This document shows, piece by piece, positions 35,449 through 44,840 of a stretch of DNA of 64,000 nucleotides; within the stretch, counting starts at the first letter, position 1, and the number at the start of each line of letters is the position of its first letter. The translations under genes were made by a program, and so were the position numbers. The notes under the pieces were generated by a model. That model searched no databases. It worked only from the letters and a program-made list of their open reading frames with translations, and was not told the origin of the DNA. The DNA is from Anianabacter salinae (GTDB lineage Bacteria > Pseudomonadota > Alphaproteobacteria > Rhodobacterales > Rhodobacteraceae): NCBI RefSeq assembly GCF_019061145.1, contig NZ_JAHQZS010000009.1, positions 1-64,000 on the forward strand, written 5' to 3'.

Positions 35449-36279
35449 ATGGCACTGCTCAGCTTCGAACGGAAATACCGCGTGCCGGGCGGCACGCTTG
35501 TCGGGGGGAGCCTGTTCGACTTCTGGGTCGGGCCGTTCTTCGTCGGCTTCTTCGGGGTGACGACGGCGTTCTTTGCGCTGCTCGGCACCATTCTCATTTT
35601 CTACGGCGCGGCGATGCAGGGGGAATGGAACCCGTTCCTCATCAACATCCCCGCACCCAACCTGGAATACGGGCTGGGCGCGGCACCGCTGGCCGAGGGC
35701 GGTCTGTGGCAGGTCATCACGATCTGCGCACATGGCGCCTTCATCAGCTGGATGCTGCGCGAGATCGAGATCTGCCGGAAACTGGGCATCGGGTATCACG
35801 TGCCCTTCGCCTTCGGCTTCGCGATCCTCGCCTACACCACGCTGACGGTGATCCGGCCGATCCTGATGGGGGCCTGGGGCTATGCCTTTCCCTACGGGAT
35901 CTTCACCCACCTCGATTGGGTGTCCAACACCGGCTACACCTACGGCAACTTCCACTACAACCCGGCGCACATGATCGCGGTGACGTTCTTCTTCACCACC
36001 TGTCTCGCGCTTGCGCTGCACGGCTCGCTGATCCTGTCGGCGGTCAATCCCGAAAAGGGCGAGACCATCCGGTCGCCGGACCACGAAGACACGTTCTTCC
36101 GTGACTTCATCGGCTACTCGGTCGGCCCCTTGGGCATTCACCGCCTTGGCCTTTTGCTGGCGCTCAACGCCGCCTTCTGGAGCGCGGTTTGCATCGTGAT
36201 CTCGGGCACCATCTGGTTCGACCAGTGGGTCGTCTGGTGGGATTGGTGGCTTAACCTGCCCTGGTGGGCGGACCTTTGA
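35449..36279 (+). CDS. pufL: PufL, photosynthetic reaction centre L subunit
   Basis: The 276-residue protein has five membrane helices and classic L-chain features ([70 protein letters not shown]). It binds the special pair, accessory pigment and QA/QB region with PufM. ATG 35449 after GGAGAGGGA is preferred over 35410, which would add an unrelated leader. Confidence 0.97.
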   Translation: MALLSFERKYRVPGGTLVGGSLFDFWVGPFFVGFFGVTTAFFALLGTILIFYGAAMQGEWNPFLINIPAPNLEYGLGAAPLAEGGLWQVITICAHGAFISWMLREIEICRKLGIGYHVPFAFGFAILAYTTLTVIRPILMGAWGYAFPYGIFTHLDWVSNTGYTYGNFHYNPAHMIAVTFFFTTCLALALHGSLILSAVNPEKGETIRSPDHEDTFFRDFIGYSVGPLGIHRLGLLLALNAAFWSAVCIVISGTIWFDQWVVWWDWWLNLPWWADL

Positions 36280-36294
36280 GGGAGGGATCTGACA

Positions 36295-37221
36295 ATGGCT
36301 GAATATCAGAACATCTTTACCCAGGTTCAGGTCCAAGGCCCGCCCGAGTTGGGCATGGTCGAGGACGGAGTGGATCTGAACGAGCGGGGCAAGGGGGCGA
36401 GTTATTCCACGCTTCTCGGCTGGCTCGGAAACGCACAGCTGGGGCCGCTCTATCTTGGTCCCTGGGGTGTCTTGTCGCTCATGGCCGGGTCCGTCTGGTT
36501 CCTCATGGTCGGCTTCTGGTTCTGGGATCTGGCGGGCTACAACCCGGCCGTGTTCCTGCGCGATCTGTTCTTCATGTCGCTGGAACCACCGGCGCCGGAA
36601 TACGGGCTGTCGATCCCGCCGATGGCGGAAGGGGGCTATTACCTGATCGCCTCGTTCTTCCTTCTGATCGGCGTGATGGCCTGGTGGGTGCGGTCCTATG
36701 TGCTCGCCTCGCAACTCAAGATGGGCAAGCATGTCGCCTGGGCCTTCGCGTCGGCGATCTGGCTGTTCCTCGTCCTTGGCCTGATCCGGCCGGTGCTGAT
36801 GGGCAGCTGGTCCGAGGCGGTGCCCTACGGTGTCTTCTCGCACCTCGACTGGACGAACCTGTTCTCGCTGACCTACGGCAACCTGTTCTACAATCCGTTC
36901 CACGCGCTCTCGATCGCCTTCCTCTACGGATCGGCACTTCTGTTCGCGATGCACGGGGCCACGATCCTGGCGGTCACGCGCCTCGGCGGCGACCGGGAAC
37001 TGGAACAGATCGTCGACCGCGGGACGGCCACGGAACGCGCCGCCTTGTTCTGGCGCTGGACCATGGGCTTCAACGCCACGATGGAAGGTATCCACCGCTG
37101 GGCGTGGTGGTTCGCCGTCCTGACAACCCTGACCGGGGGTATCGGTATCCTGCTGACCGGAACGGTCGTGGACAACTGGTACGTCTGGGCACAGGACCAC
37201 GGCTACGGCCCGACCTACTGA
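36295..37221 (+). CDS. pufM: PufM, photosynthetic reaction centre M subunit
   Basis: A 308-residue protein, the same length as the Rhodobacter M subunit, with five membrane helices. Signature segments are [36 protein letters not shown] and the iron/quinone-binding region [28 protein letters not shown] precedes the ATG. pufX follows after 12 bp. Confidence 0.97.
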   Translation: MAEYQNIFTQVQVQGPPELGMVEDGVDLNERGKGASYSTLLGWLGNAQLGPLYLGPWGVLSLMAGSVWFLMVGFWFWDLAGYNPAVFLRDLFFMSLEPPAPEYGLSIPPMAEGGYYLIASFFLLIGVMAWWVRSYVLASQLKMGKHVAWAFASAIWLFLVLGLIRPVLMGSWSEAVPYGVFSHLDWTNLFSLTYGNLFYNPFHALSIAFLYGSALLFAMHGATILAVTRLGGDRELEQIVDRGTATERAALFWRWTMGFNATMEGIHRWAWWFAVLTTLTGGIGILLTGTVVDNWYVWAQDHGYGPTY

Positions 37222-37233
37222 GGAGGATGAGAG

Positions 37234-37464
37234 ATGTCTGAACAAGAATGGTATCTCGAAGGCCGCCAGAAGCCCTCGCTTCGGGCCTGGGCCTTCAGCC
37301 AGATGGCGCTTGGCGCGGCCTATGCCGGGTGTGTGCTGGTGGCGATCATGGCCTTCATGATGATCCTCTACGCGGTCGGAACGATCCTGCCAGAGGCGTC
37401 GAAGGAGGCTCCGGCACCGATGCCGCCCATCGAGGCGCCGTTTGGCCGGCAGGCCGATCAGTGA
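37234..37464 (+). CDS. pufX: PufX, reaction centre-LH1 organising polypeptide
   Basis: The 76-residue product has a single membrane helix with a G-rich face (AWAFSQMALGAAYAGCVLVA) and a proline/alanine-rich C-terminus (EAPAPMPPIEAPFG). This agrees with PufX in position, length and layout. PufX opens the LH1 ring for quinone exchange and promotes RC-LH1 dimers in Rhodobacter. No tetrahaem cytochrome gene (pufC) follows pufM here. The family is short and variable, so the call rests partly on context. Confidence 0.85.
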   Translation: MSEQEWYLEGRQKPSLRAWAFSQMALGAAYAGCVLVAIMAFMMILYAVGTILPEASKEAPAPMPPIEAPFGRQADQ

Positions 37465-37469
37465 CGCAT

Positions 37470-37503
37470 CGGGCGGCGCACGCCTGAGAGCACGCGCCGC
37501 CCG
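37470..37503 (+). promoter_or_regulatory. GC-rich hairpin just after pufX
   Basis: CGGGCGGCGC (37470-37479) pairs perfectly with GCGCCGCCCG (37494-37503) around a 14-base loop. It starts 6 bp after the pufX stop and has no U-tract, so it is probably a 3' stability element of the puf mRNA upstream of the terminator. Confidence 0.7.
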
Positions 37504-37585
37504 CAACCCTGTCCGGTCCTTTCCAGGGACTGGGCGTCGGGGTCTTCCACACCCCGGTTCCCTTCCTGTTGGCTACAGGAAACTG

Positions 37586-37621
37586 GCGCCGCAGGGTCCA
37601 CCCTGCGGCGCATTTTGATTT
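37586..37621 (+). terminator. Rho-independent terminator of the puf operon
   Basis: GCGCCGCAGGGT (37586-37597) and ACCCTGCGGCGC (37600-37611) form a perfect 12-bp stem followed by ATTTTGATTT. It lies only 16 bp before the dxs start, so dxs needs either read-through or a promoter within 37504-37585. Confidence 0.85.
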
Positions 37622-37636
37622 CAAGGAGCCCACGGC

Positions 37637-39547
37637 ATGACCAGCAGACCCGACACCCCGACGCTCGACCGTGTGGCCGGTCCCGCCGACCTCAAGGGTC
37701 TCACCGATGCCGAACTTGGTCGCCTGGCCACGGAACTGCGCGCCGAAGTCATTTCCGCCGTGTCCGAAACCGGCGGGCACCTGGGGTCGTCGCTGGGCGT
37801 GGTCGAGCTGACCGTCGCCATCCACGCGGTGTTCAACACCCCCACCGACAAGCTGGTCTTCGATGTCGGCCACCAGTGCTATCCGCACAAGGTGCTGACC
37901 GGGCGCCGCGACCGCATCCGTACCCTGCGGCAGGGCGGGGGGCTGTCGGGCTTCACCAAGCGGTCCGAATCCGAATACGACCCCTTCGGCGCCGCGCATT
38001 CCTCGACCTCGATCTCCGCTGCGCTTGGCTTCACGGTCGCGCGCGACATGGGCCGCCCCACCGGCGACGCCATCGCGGTGATCGGCGACGGTGCGATCAG
38101 CGCAGGGATGGCCTATGAGGCACTGAACAACGCGGGCGCCGAAAAGCGCCGCATGTTCGTGATCCTGAACGACAACGAGATGTCCATCGCCCCACCCGTC
38201 GGCGCGATGTCGACCTACCTGTCCGGCCTCTGGGCAGAGACCCCGCTGCACAAGATGGCCGAAGGCTTCGAAGCGGCGCTGCCCGGCCCCCTGCGCGATC
38301 ATGCGCGCCGTGCCCGCCAGCTCGTAACCGGGATGCCGGGCGGGCAGGGGACGCTGTTCGAGGAACTGGGCTTTGACTACATCGGCCCGGTTGACGGGCA
38401 TGACATGGGCCAGCTTCTGGCCGTGTTGCGCGCCGCGCGGTCCCGTGCCACCGGTCCCGTGCTGATCCACGCCTGCACCGTCAAGGGCAAGGGCTATGCC
38501 CCCGCCGAGACATCCGCCGACAAGTATCACGGCGTCGCGAAATTCGACGTGGTGTCGGGCACGCAGTCCAAATCGAAAAGCAACGCGCCCGCCTTTACCA
38601 AGGTCTTCGGCGCCGCGCTGGCGGACGAGGCGTCGCGGGATTCGCGCATCGTCGCCGTCACCGCCGCCATGCCGTCCGGCACCGGTGTCGACATCATGGC
38701 CAAACGCTTTCCCGCCCGCGTCTTTGACGTGGGCATCGCCGAACAGCACGGCGTGACTTTCGCCGCAGGTATGGCCGCGGCGGGCCTGCGCCCGTTCTGC
38801 GCGATCTACTCCACCTTCCTGCAGCGCGGCTACGACCAGATCGTGCACGACGTGGCGCTTCAGGGCCTGCCCGTGCGCTTCGCCATCGACCGGGCGGGGC
38901 TTGTCGGCGCCGACGGCGCGACACACGCGGGCGCCTTCGACATCGCCTACCTGTCCAACCTGCCCGGATTCACCGTCATGGCCGCCGGGGACGAGGCCGA
39001 GTTGATGCACATGGTCGCCACCGCCGCCGCGCATGACGATGGCCCCATCGCCTTCCGATATCCGCGCGGCGAGGGATCCGGCGTCACGATGCCGGAGCGC
39101 GGCGAAGTGCTGCAGATCGGCAAGGGCCGCGTCCTGCGCGAAGGCACCAAGGTCGCGCTGTTGTCCTTCGGCGCGCATCTGCCCGAATGTTTGCGTGCCG
39201 CCGAGGATCTCGAAGCGCGCGGCATCTCCGTGACCGTCGCCGACGCCCGCTTTGCCAAGCCGCTGGATCACGACCTGATCCGCCAGCTTGCCACGCACCA
39301 CGAGGCGCTGATTACGGTCGAGCAAGGCGCAACCGGCGGCTTCGGCGCGCAGGTGCTGCATTTCATGGCAGGGGACGGCTTGCTGGACCAAGGGCTGAAG
39401 GTGCGAACCATGACCCTGGCCGACCGCTTCATCGACCAGGACAGCCCCGCGAAGATGTACGCCGCCGCCGGCCTGACCGCGCAGGACATCGCAGGCCGCG
39501 CGATGGCGGCTCTGGGTGTGGCAGAGATTAGGGTTCTGCGGACTTGA
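37637..39547 (+). CDS. dxs: 1-deoxy-D-xylulose-5-phosphate synthase
   Basis: A 636-residue thiamine-diphosphate enzyme with the TPP motif [18 protein letters not shown] and the conserved [30 protein letters not shown] lies in the pyrimidine-binding domain. It makes DXP, the first intermediate of the MEP pathway feeding carotenoids and the phytol tail. CAAGGAG precedes the ATG. Photosynthesis clusters often carry this extra dxs copy. It is the last photosynthesis-related gene before the insertion-sequence remnant. Confidence 0.96.
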   Translation: MTSRPDTPTLDRVAGPADLKGLTDAELGRLATELRAEVISAVSETGGHLGSSLGVVELTVAIHAVFNTPTDKLVFDVGHQCYPHKVLTGRRDRIRTLRQGGGLSGFTKRSESEYDPFGAAHSSTSISAALGFTVARDMGRPTGDAIAVIGDGAISAGMAYEALNNAGAEKRRMFVILNDNEMSIAPPVGAMSTYLSGLWAETPLHKMAEGFEAALPGPLRDHARRARQLVTGMPGGQGTLFEELGFDYIGPVDGHDMGQLLAVLRAARSRATGPVLIHACTVKGKGYAPAETSADKYHGVAKFDVVSGTQSKSKSNAPAFTKVFGAALADEASRDSRIVAVTAAMPSGTGVDIMAKRFPARVFDVGIAEQHGVTFAAGMAAAGLRPFCAIYSTFLQRGYDQIVHDVALQGLPVRFAIDRAGLVGADGATHAGAFDIAYLSNLPGFTVMAAGDEAELMHMVATAAAHDDGPIAFRYPRGEGSGVTMPERGEVLQIGKGRVLREGTKVALLSFGAHLPECLRAAEDLEARGISVTVADARFAKPLDHDLIRQLATHHEALITVEQGATGGFGAQVLHFMAGDGLLDQGLKVRTMTLADRFIDQDSPAKMYAAAGLTAQDIAGRAMAALGVAEIRVLRT

Positions 39548-39702
39548 AAAACTAGATTGTTGAGGCGGCTCGCCCAGAACCTGCATCTCGGGGATCCCCA
39601 CACGTAAGATTTTGTTATTCATCGTGTCTGGGAGGATAGATTGTCGTCTGGGGAAAGCGAAACCGGAGTTCCGGACATACCTTGATGGCGTAGTTCCGAG
39701 GC

Positions 39703-40123
39703 ATGAGGAATCACCAGCGGCAAGAGGGGTTCAGCGTCGCGTTTACGGACGCTGGCGACGCCGTCATCGGGGCGCTGAGCGGTTCTCCGGCGGCGGCGCG
39801 GCGGACGATTACCTATGACAATGGCGGCGAATTTTCGGTAACCGCCCGGCGGGCACCGCTTGCCACGTTTCGGCGTGAGGCACTAGGATACGTACATAGC
39901 GACGCCGCAAATGACGCCTCTATGAACGGAGTAGCATCGATGACGCTGCGCTGTACCGTCTGATCCGCGCGGTGGATACCGCATGATCAGCCTGGCGCGC
40001 TGCAAGCACGCGGACATCTAGGACATCGACTGGATGCTCCACTCAGCATCAAGAAGATGCCTCGGCTTCCAGATGCCCATCAAGGCATTCGCTAAAAAGT
40101 TCGATGTCGCACTTGAAGAGTGA
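39703..40123 (+). pseudogene. Remnants of an IS30-family transposase
   Basis: A plus-strand frame at 39703-39850 reads DAVIGALSGSPAAARRTITYDNGGEF, close to the core of IS30 transposases around the second catalytic Asp. Further on, in another frame after internal stops, 40022-40123 reads DIDWMLHSASRRCLGFQMPIKAF, like the C-terminal 'LNxxPRKCLGFxTPxEAF' segment. The N-terminal two thirds and the 'WQKG.VEN' segment are missing. The remnant marks the right edge of the photosynthesis genes. The identification is from recalled family motifs. The rest of 39,548-40,195 shows no gene. Confidence 0.6.
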
Positions 40124-40195
40124 ATCCAGAACGGGTTGTTCGCTGGCGACTATCTCGGCCAGAAAATGAGGGTTCCAAATGTGGGATTCAATCCA

Positions 40196-41626
40196 CTAGT
40201 CGGAAATCTCTTCTGCCTTTTTGGGTGTATTTAGGATCCAAATGGACATAAATATGACTAAGGGCAACGACCAGATCTCCCAAGAACTCAATCCGAAGAT
40301 AAATGCAGCTAAAAGGCCGAACGTGATTGGCCTAACTTGAGTATTCCGCAGTCCCGAAAAAAATGCATGTGCGAGTAACCAACCCAAAAGAGCACTGGAA
40401 AGCAGGCCTGTCTCAAACAAAATCAAGAACCAGAGACCTGGATCATTATATTGAATTGCGTCAGAAGGATACTGCGAAGGGCGCTGAAATGCGCCCCAAC
40501 CGTAACCAGAAAATGCCCAGCTCTGAAAATTGGCCACGTTTAATACTAAGCCTGCTGCACGCTCGCCGAGCGTACCAAGTCCAATCAAGCGTTGCTCCAG
40601 CACATCTTCTGACCATATTCCGAAAGTTACAGCATCAAGATGTCTTGCCGCAGTAGCTATCTCAGACTCAGTAAGAGCAGAATGGCTGCTCCATTGGGCG
40701 CTGATATCGTCGAAACGCATGGAAGGCAGCCCTGAAAAACCGGTTTCGCTGGGCAAGCCGGTAAACATCAGATCTGGCTGTCTAACAAAACCCGTTAAGA
40801 GTGACACAAGAGAGCCTTCGTTACTTAATCCTAAGAATAGATAATATGCAAACAATGCGAGTGCTATGGTTGGAATAACTCTCCAGTTGCGAGAAAACAT
40901 GATGTATAAACTAGTTGTCGCGATCACCGCTGTGAGTGCCGCCCGGGTACCTGTTGCAATAATGCAGATAACAAAGAGTCCAAATATTAACTGCCCGAGA
41001 ACAGTTCTCCTTTCGCTAAACCAGTAGGCAACGCCCACCAATGTGCATAGTGCTGCTGCCATCCCATGGTTCCACATAAAAGGGCCTTGAATCAGCAAGG
41101 CCCCATTTCGGATGTTTACACGCTGATTGAGCCACTCATAACCTTCAATTCCCCAAAAGCTGGTTCTCATCCACGGCTTAACAGCATAGGTTCCCGAAAC
41201 TATTTCAAAGCTACTGTAGGCCAGAAAACCTCCGAGAAGCATAAGAAGCACCCTCTGAACAAAAATAGGCCGGGAGTTTTCAAAGACGATCCAGAGGCAG
41301 ATCGGAAATATGAACCACATGACTATGAATTGAGACGAGAATAAAATACCTGATTTCGGATTAGAGGATAGTATGGCCGATACAAGAAAAAGACATGATA
41401 CAACGAGCAGTAAGCCACCTGCCTTAGGAAGGCTGATTCTTTGCCCTTTCAGGTATGTTCTTATGAGGGTGTAGGCCCCAAGCGCGACCACTGCAAGAAT
41501 TGCTATACGCTGAAGGTCGAGCTGCGCGACAGAAAATCGATAGCCTAGCCCCTGTGGACTTAAGTAGGCGACTGTTAGAAGAGCAGCCCCAGCATAAGGT
41601 ACCCATTTTTCCGTACAGTAACTCAA
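40196..41626 (-). CDS. O-antigen ligase / Wzy polymerase-like membrane protein
   Basis: The 476-residue product has about 11-12 membrane helices and a long extracytoplasmic loop in the second half (about residues 270-390). This is the layout of the O-antigen ligase and polymerase superfamily, with GTRAALTAV in the conserved region. It would join or polymerise lipid-linked glycans in the periplasm. The first usable start is TTG 41626; no ATG or GTG lies before residue ~100. The gene is visibly AT-richer than all its neighbours, a sign of separate acquisition. It is last in the minus-strand glycan block. Confidence 0.75.
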   Translation of the reverse strand: MSYCTEKWVPYAGAALLTVAYLSPQGLGYRFSVAQLDLQRIAILAVVALGAYTLIRTYLKGQRISLPKAGGLLLVVSCLFLVSAILSSNPKSGILFSSQFIVMWFIFPICLWIVFENSRPIFVQRVLLMLLGGFLAYSSFEIVSGTYAVKPWMRTSFWGIEGYEWLNQRVNIRNGALLIQGPFMWNHGMAAALCTLVGVAYWFSERRTVLGQLIFGLFVICIIATGTRAALTAVIATTSLYIMFSRNWRVIPTIALALFAYYLFLGLSNEGSLVSLLTGFVRQPDLMFTGLPSETGFSGLPSMRFDDISAQWSSHSALTESEIATAARHLDAVTFGIWSEDVLEQRLIGLGTLGERAAGLVLNVANFQSWAFSGYGWGAFQRPSQYPSDAIQYNDPGLWFLILFETGLLSSALLGWLLAHAFFSGLRNTQVRPITFGLLAAFIFGLSSWEIWSLPLVIFMSIWILNTPKKAEEISD

Positions 41627-41741
41627 TTGGTTGCGCCAATTCTGTTTCGAAATACTCTATTCATTTGTTATTCTGCGTAAGTGGGCATGGCAAGCCTGGA
41701 AGGGAACGGTTGGTGATTTCCGTGGCCATCGCATCACAGGC

Positions 41742-43001
41742 TCAAAACCCAGACTTTTCAAGATCCGACTGGATCGCGTGAATTTTTGAGTCTCGCCCGA
41801 AAACGCGCCAGGCGCCGGGGATGATGCGCTGATGGACCAGATCCGCCTCGAGCGCATCAAAAAGAAGACTGTCATTGTGAGAGAATAGGTAATGCGCGCT
41901 CACCGGATCGCTCTGCGGCACCCCGATCTCCAAACCCGGCCAGATATGTTTCAGTATTCCCTGTGCCTCAGTTCTAGCCTCGGCCACAGAGGTCAGAAGA
42001 TGCGCGTGCAGTTCCAGGCAGCAACGCGGACCGAACTCAGTAGGAAACACATAGAGCCGGTAGAGTGGTGAGTTGGGATCGAAAACCTGGATATAACGCG
42101 GGCCCTCCAGCGACAGGCCCGAAAGACCGGCATGCAGATGCACGAACCGGCTGGCGGGGTTGCTGAGGCGCCCCAGACCCGACATCAGCACCAAGGGCAC
42201 CGGATTGCAGCACCACACAGTGCAATCCGCCTCCGGCCAGTTGCCGTTGATATAAGCCCCATACTCGCCGGTCCCGTCGGGCTTTCTGCGGGCGCTGACT
42301 GGTGTCGAAAGCGAGAGTCGCACTCCCTTGCGCGCAAGCAGCCCCGCCAATACGTCGAAGAACGGATCATATCCGTGTTTGGGAAGCACCGCCTCGATGT
42401 CGGCATAGTCTGCCCCGAAAGCGGCGCGCGGCATGGCGATCAATTGATCCGTCAGCGGGTCTGCAGTCTTGGCGGCTAGCATGTTTGCCCAATCGCCCTC
42501 AATAAACACGGCAGGCAGTTGCAGCGATGCGGCGCACTCTGTGCTGAGCGCCTCGGAAGCGTGCCCGCAGCGCGCGACCGTTCCTGCCAGAAACTCCGCG
42601 ATCTTGTCGGGGTAGGCGCTGAACCGGTCGGCCAGCGTTCTCGGAGGGTCTGAATACGGCCGGAGGGGGGCCCCGGTCTCCGGCAGGACCGGCAGCGCAA
42701 TATCGTCCCGGAAATGCGACTGCCCATCAAAGACAGTATAGCTGCCATAGGTATGATCGAAGCGGATCATTTCGCAGTCGAGGTCTTCGAGCAGATCAGC
42801 CAGCCATGGCTCGGCCGGGTTGAGATACTGGCAGGCCCGAAACCCCCAAAGCCCCGAAGTCCTGTCGGGCCGGAAATCGCGCAGGGAGCCGCCCAAGTGC
42901 GGGGCCATCTCGAAAAGGGTTACGTCATGGCTCTGGTCCGCAAGAGTCATGGCCGTGACGCATCCCGTGATGCCGCCGCCGATGATATGGATCTGCGCCA
43001 T
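41742..43001 (-). CDS. FAD-binding protein related to UDP-galactopyranose mutase / NAD(P)-binding amine-oxidase fold
   Basis: From ATG 43001 (11 bp after the upstream stop) the product is 419 residues. It begins with a clean dinucleotide-binding motif, IHIIGGGITGCVTAMTLAD, an acidic residue at the end of strand 2 (TLFEMAPHLGGSL) and a second FAD contact. This resembles UDP-galactopyranose mutase-like proteins, but I cannot confirm the mutase active site. It may modify a nucleotide sugar in the pathway. A truncated protein with the same type of start lies at 63,856, at the other side of the locus. Confidence 0.65.
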   Translation of the reverse strand: MAQIHIIGGGITGCVTAMTLADQSHDVTLFEMAPHLGGSLRDFRPDRTSGLWGFRACQYLNPAEPWLADLLEDLDCEMIRFDHTYGSYTVFDGQSHFRDDIALPVLPETGAPLRPYSDPPRTLADRFSAYPDKIAEFLAGTVARCGHASEALSTECAASLQLPAVFIEGDWANMLAAKTADPLTDQLIAMPRAAFGADYADIEAVLPKHGYDPFFDVLAGLLARKGVRLSLSTPVSARRKPDGTGEYGAYINGNWPEADCTVWCCNPVPLVLMSGLGRLSNPASRFVHLHAGLSGLSLEGPRYIQVFDPNSPLYRLYVFPTEFGPRCCLELHAHLLTSVAEARTEAQGILKHIWPGLEIGVPQSDPVSAHYLFSHNDSLLFDALEADLVHQRIIPGAWRVFGRDSKIHAIQSDLEKSGF

Positions 43002-43012
43002 GGAAGCCTGGG

Positions 43013-43690
43013 CTAGTTTGCGGGTTTCTCGGCGACAAAATTCCACCAAGCGCGGACCTGGCCGCCTTCGGGGAACTCGGTTCGCGAGATCTTGTGGCTG
43101 AGCATGACCAGCTTCAGGCCCGCAGCCGCAAGCAACATCTCAATATGGGGGCGGTCGCAGAAATGAATCGTCCCGATACCGGCGAGATCGGAATCCACGG
43201 GGAAGTTCACCCGCGTGTTGGCATCCACAGCCGCGCCCAGACTGGCACCCTCGTGCTGGGTAGAGAACCAGTCCACGGCGATAAAGCGGGCGCCAGGACG
43301 CATTAGTTCAGCGACCAGCGTCAGGCCCCGGATCATCGCATCGGTCGTGTTGGAAATGAGCGAACTGCGATCCACCACCAGGTCGAAAACACTCTCAAAA
43401 GGCAGATTGACGGTGAAATCTGCCACCACCAGACGCTCGGATAGCTCCGGAAAGCGGCCTTTCAGCATCTCGATGATGGCTGGGCTGCCATCAACGGCGG
43501 CGTATTCGGTGCCCAGCGATTGAAAGAACGGGATATTCGCGCCAGCGCCGCAACCCAGTTCTAGAACCCTTGTATAGCCATCGCGCGGGGCGGCGTATTG
43601 ATAGGTCAGGCTGATCAGATCCGACCAGGGCCAGGTGCTGTAATGCCGCCCGGCGCGATAGTTCACGTCCCACTCCTGTGAAAAGCTCAT
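43013..43690 (-). CDS. SAM-dependent methyltransferase
   Basis: A class-I methyltransferase of 225 residues with motif I VLELGCGAGANIPFF, the acidic residue of motif II in YAAVDGSP, and post-I/III strands (FDLVVDRSSLI, PGARFIAVDWF). The start at 43690 overlaps the upstream wbqC-like stop (ATGA). In this setting it probably methylates a sugar hydroxyl or amine, or a carboxylate of the nonulosonic acid; the substrate is unknown. Confidence 0.85.
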   Translation of the reverse strand: MSFSQEWDVNYRAGRHYSTWPWSDLISLTYQYAAPRDGYTRVLELGCGAGANIPFFQSLGTEYAAVDGSPAIIEMLKGRFPELSERLVVADFTVNLPFESVFDLVVDRSSLISNTTDAMIRGLTLVAELMRPGARFIAVDWFSTQHEGASLGAAVDANTRVNFPVDSDLAGIGTIHFCDRPHIEMLLAAAGLKLVMLSHKISRTEFPEGGQVRAWWNFVAEKPAN

Positions 43691-44373
43691 GGTGCTGCCC
43701 ACTCCGTCCTTGCCCAGACCCGCCCATCATTCAGCCAGTAATCCACGATTCCCATGGCAGCTGCGAAATCGCCATGCAATTGCGGATACACCGGATGAGC
43801 AAAATTTTGGATCTCCACTTTAATATTCTGATGATCAAATTTGTCGATGTTCAAATAATCGCGCCCGAACGGTCCTGAAATGTAGCAAGTCGCCCCAAGC
43901 GATTTGCAGATATTCTCGACCAGTTCGGATTTTTCCCCTGTCACCCCCAGGTCCGTAGCGCGCTTGAGTTCCGTCGTGATCCCCAATTCGGCACACCAGA
44001 AGCACAACTGATCGAAACAGAAGTCCGAAAAGTTCAGCGCATCTTCGGGGTAAAGCGCCTGCAACCGCGGCCAATGTGCTGCAAAGCGTGGAGATTTGCG
44101 ATAATTTGCCTCGATGCTGGCCAGATGCTTGCGCCGCCATGGCTGGCGGCTGTCAATCTCGAGCTGCTGGAGCGTGCTACTCATGTGACCCCGCTGCTTG
44201 ACCGGTAGGGTCAGCATCAAGGGTCCGTTGGGCGTTTTGATGCGGTTGCGGTTGGTGAAGCTGTTTTTCTCGAATTGTACGGTGTCGAGAAAGACGAAGA
44301 CATCCGAGCGGGCGATGCGGTCGAAATAGCCAAGCCAGGGCAGATAGGCGGGTTGGTGGATGGAAACACGCAT
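43687..44373 (-). CDS. WbqC-family protein
   Basis: The 228-residue product starts with MRVSIHQPAYLPWLGYFDRI, and then FVFLDTVQFEKNSFTNRNRI, the hallmark of the WbqC family found in many O-antigen and lipopolysaccharide loci. The biochemical function is not established, although a glycan-related transfer has been suggested. It is coupled on both sides: 2 bp from the acetyltransferase, and a 4-bp overlap with the methyltransferase. Confidence 0.88.
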   Translation of the reverse strand: MRVSIHQPAYLPWLGYFDRIARSDVFVFLDTVQFEKNSFTNRNRIKTPNGPLMLTLPVKQRGHMSSTLQQLEIDSRQPWRRKHLASIEANYRKSPRFAAHWPRLQALYPEDALNFSDFCFDQLCFWCAELGITTELKRATDLGVTGEKSELVENICKSLGATCYISGPFGRDYLNIDKFDHQNIKVEIQNFAHPVYPQLHGDFAAAMGIVDYWLNDGRVWARTEWAAP

Positions 44374-44375
44374 GA

Positions 44376-44840
44376 TCAGGGCTGGTCGGACACGTCATTA
44401 TGGCCGGGGGCGTAATAGCCCGGCTTGATCTGCGCCGGATTGCCAAACACGAGTGAGTATGGAGGGATGTCGCCCGCCCCGACAATCGTGCCAGCCGCGA
44501 TCACCGAATTATGACCGATCCGGGCCCCACCCTTGATGAAGCTGTGCGAGCCGACAAAGACATGATTGCCTAGTTCAATATCGGCCCGGTCGATCTCGTC
44601 TGACAGGCCAATGCATTTGCGATGCGAATCCGCACAATTGATCGACACGAAAGAGGCAATGTCGCATCCTTTGCCGATGCGCACGCGGGCCCCCTTGGCA
44701 TTTACTTCGGAGAACCCGCCGATAAAGACATCCTCGGCGATCTCGGGTGTCCCGCCGATCCATACCAGCGGGTGAAAGCGGTTCTCCTGAAACCCGGTCA
44801 TTTCCGCGAAGGCGGCTTTCAGATCGGCCTGAGCACTCAT
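44376..44840 (-). CDS. Left-handed beta-helix (hexapeptide) acyltransferase
   Basis: A 154-residue protein with isoleucine-patch hexapeptide repeats (VFIGGFSEV, VRIGKGCDIASF, VFVGSHSFIKGGARIGHNSVIAAGTIVGAG) and the C-terminal family ending 'FGNPAQIK'. It should transfer an acetyl or other acyl group from CoA to a sugar. It may replace PseH, the N-acetyltransferase that is otherwise missing from the pseudaminic acid set, or O-acetylate the final sugar. Its ATG overlaps the pseI stop. Confidence 0.85.
   Translation of the reverse strand: MSAQADLKAAFAEMTGFQENRFHPLVWIGGTPEIAEDVFIGGFSEVNAKGARVRIGKGCDIASFVSINCADSHRKCIGLSDEIDRADIELGNHVFVGSHSFIKGGARIGHNSVIAAGTIVGAGDIPPYSLVFGNPAQIKPGYYAPGHNDVSDQP

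Noticed and set aside
35480-35497. Stem GCGTGCC/GGCACGC early in pufL
   Set aside because: It falls in the conserved RVPGGTL codons of pufL and is explained by protein constraint and high GC.
41500-41781. Small plus-strand frames around the start of the O-antigen ligase-like gene
   Set aside because: Opposite strand of the hydrophobic gene, with no coding features.
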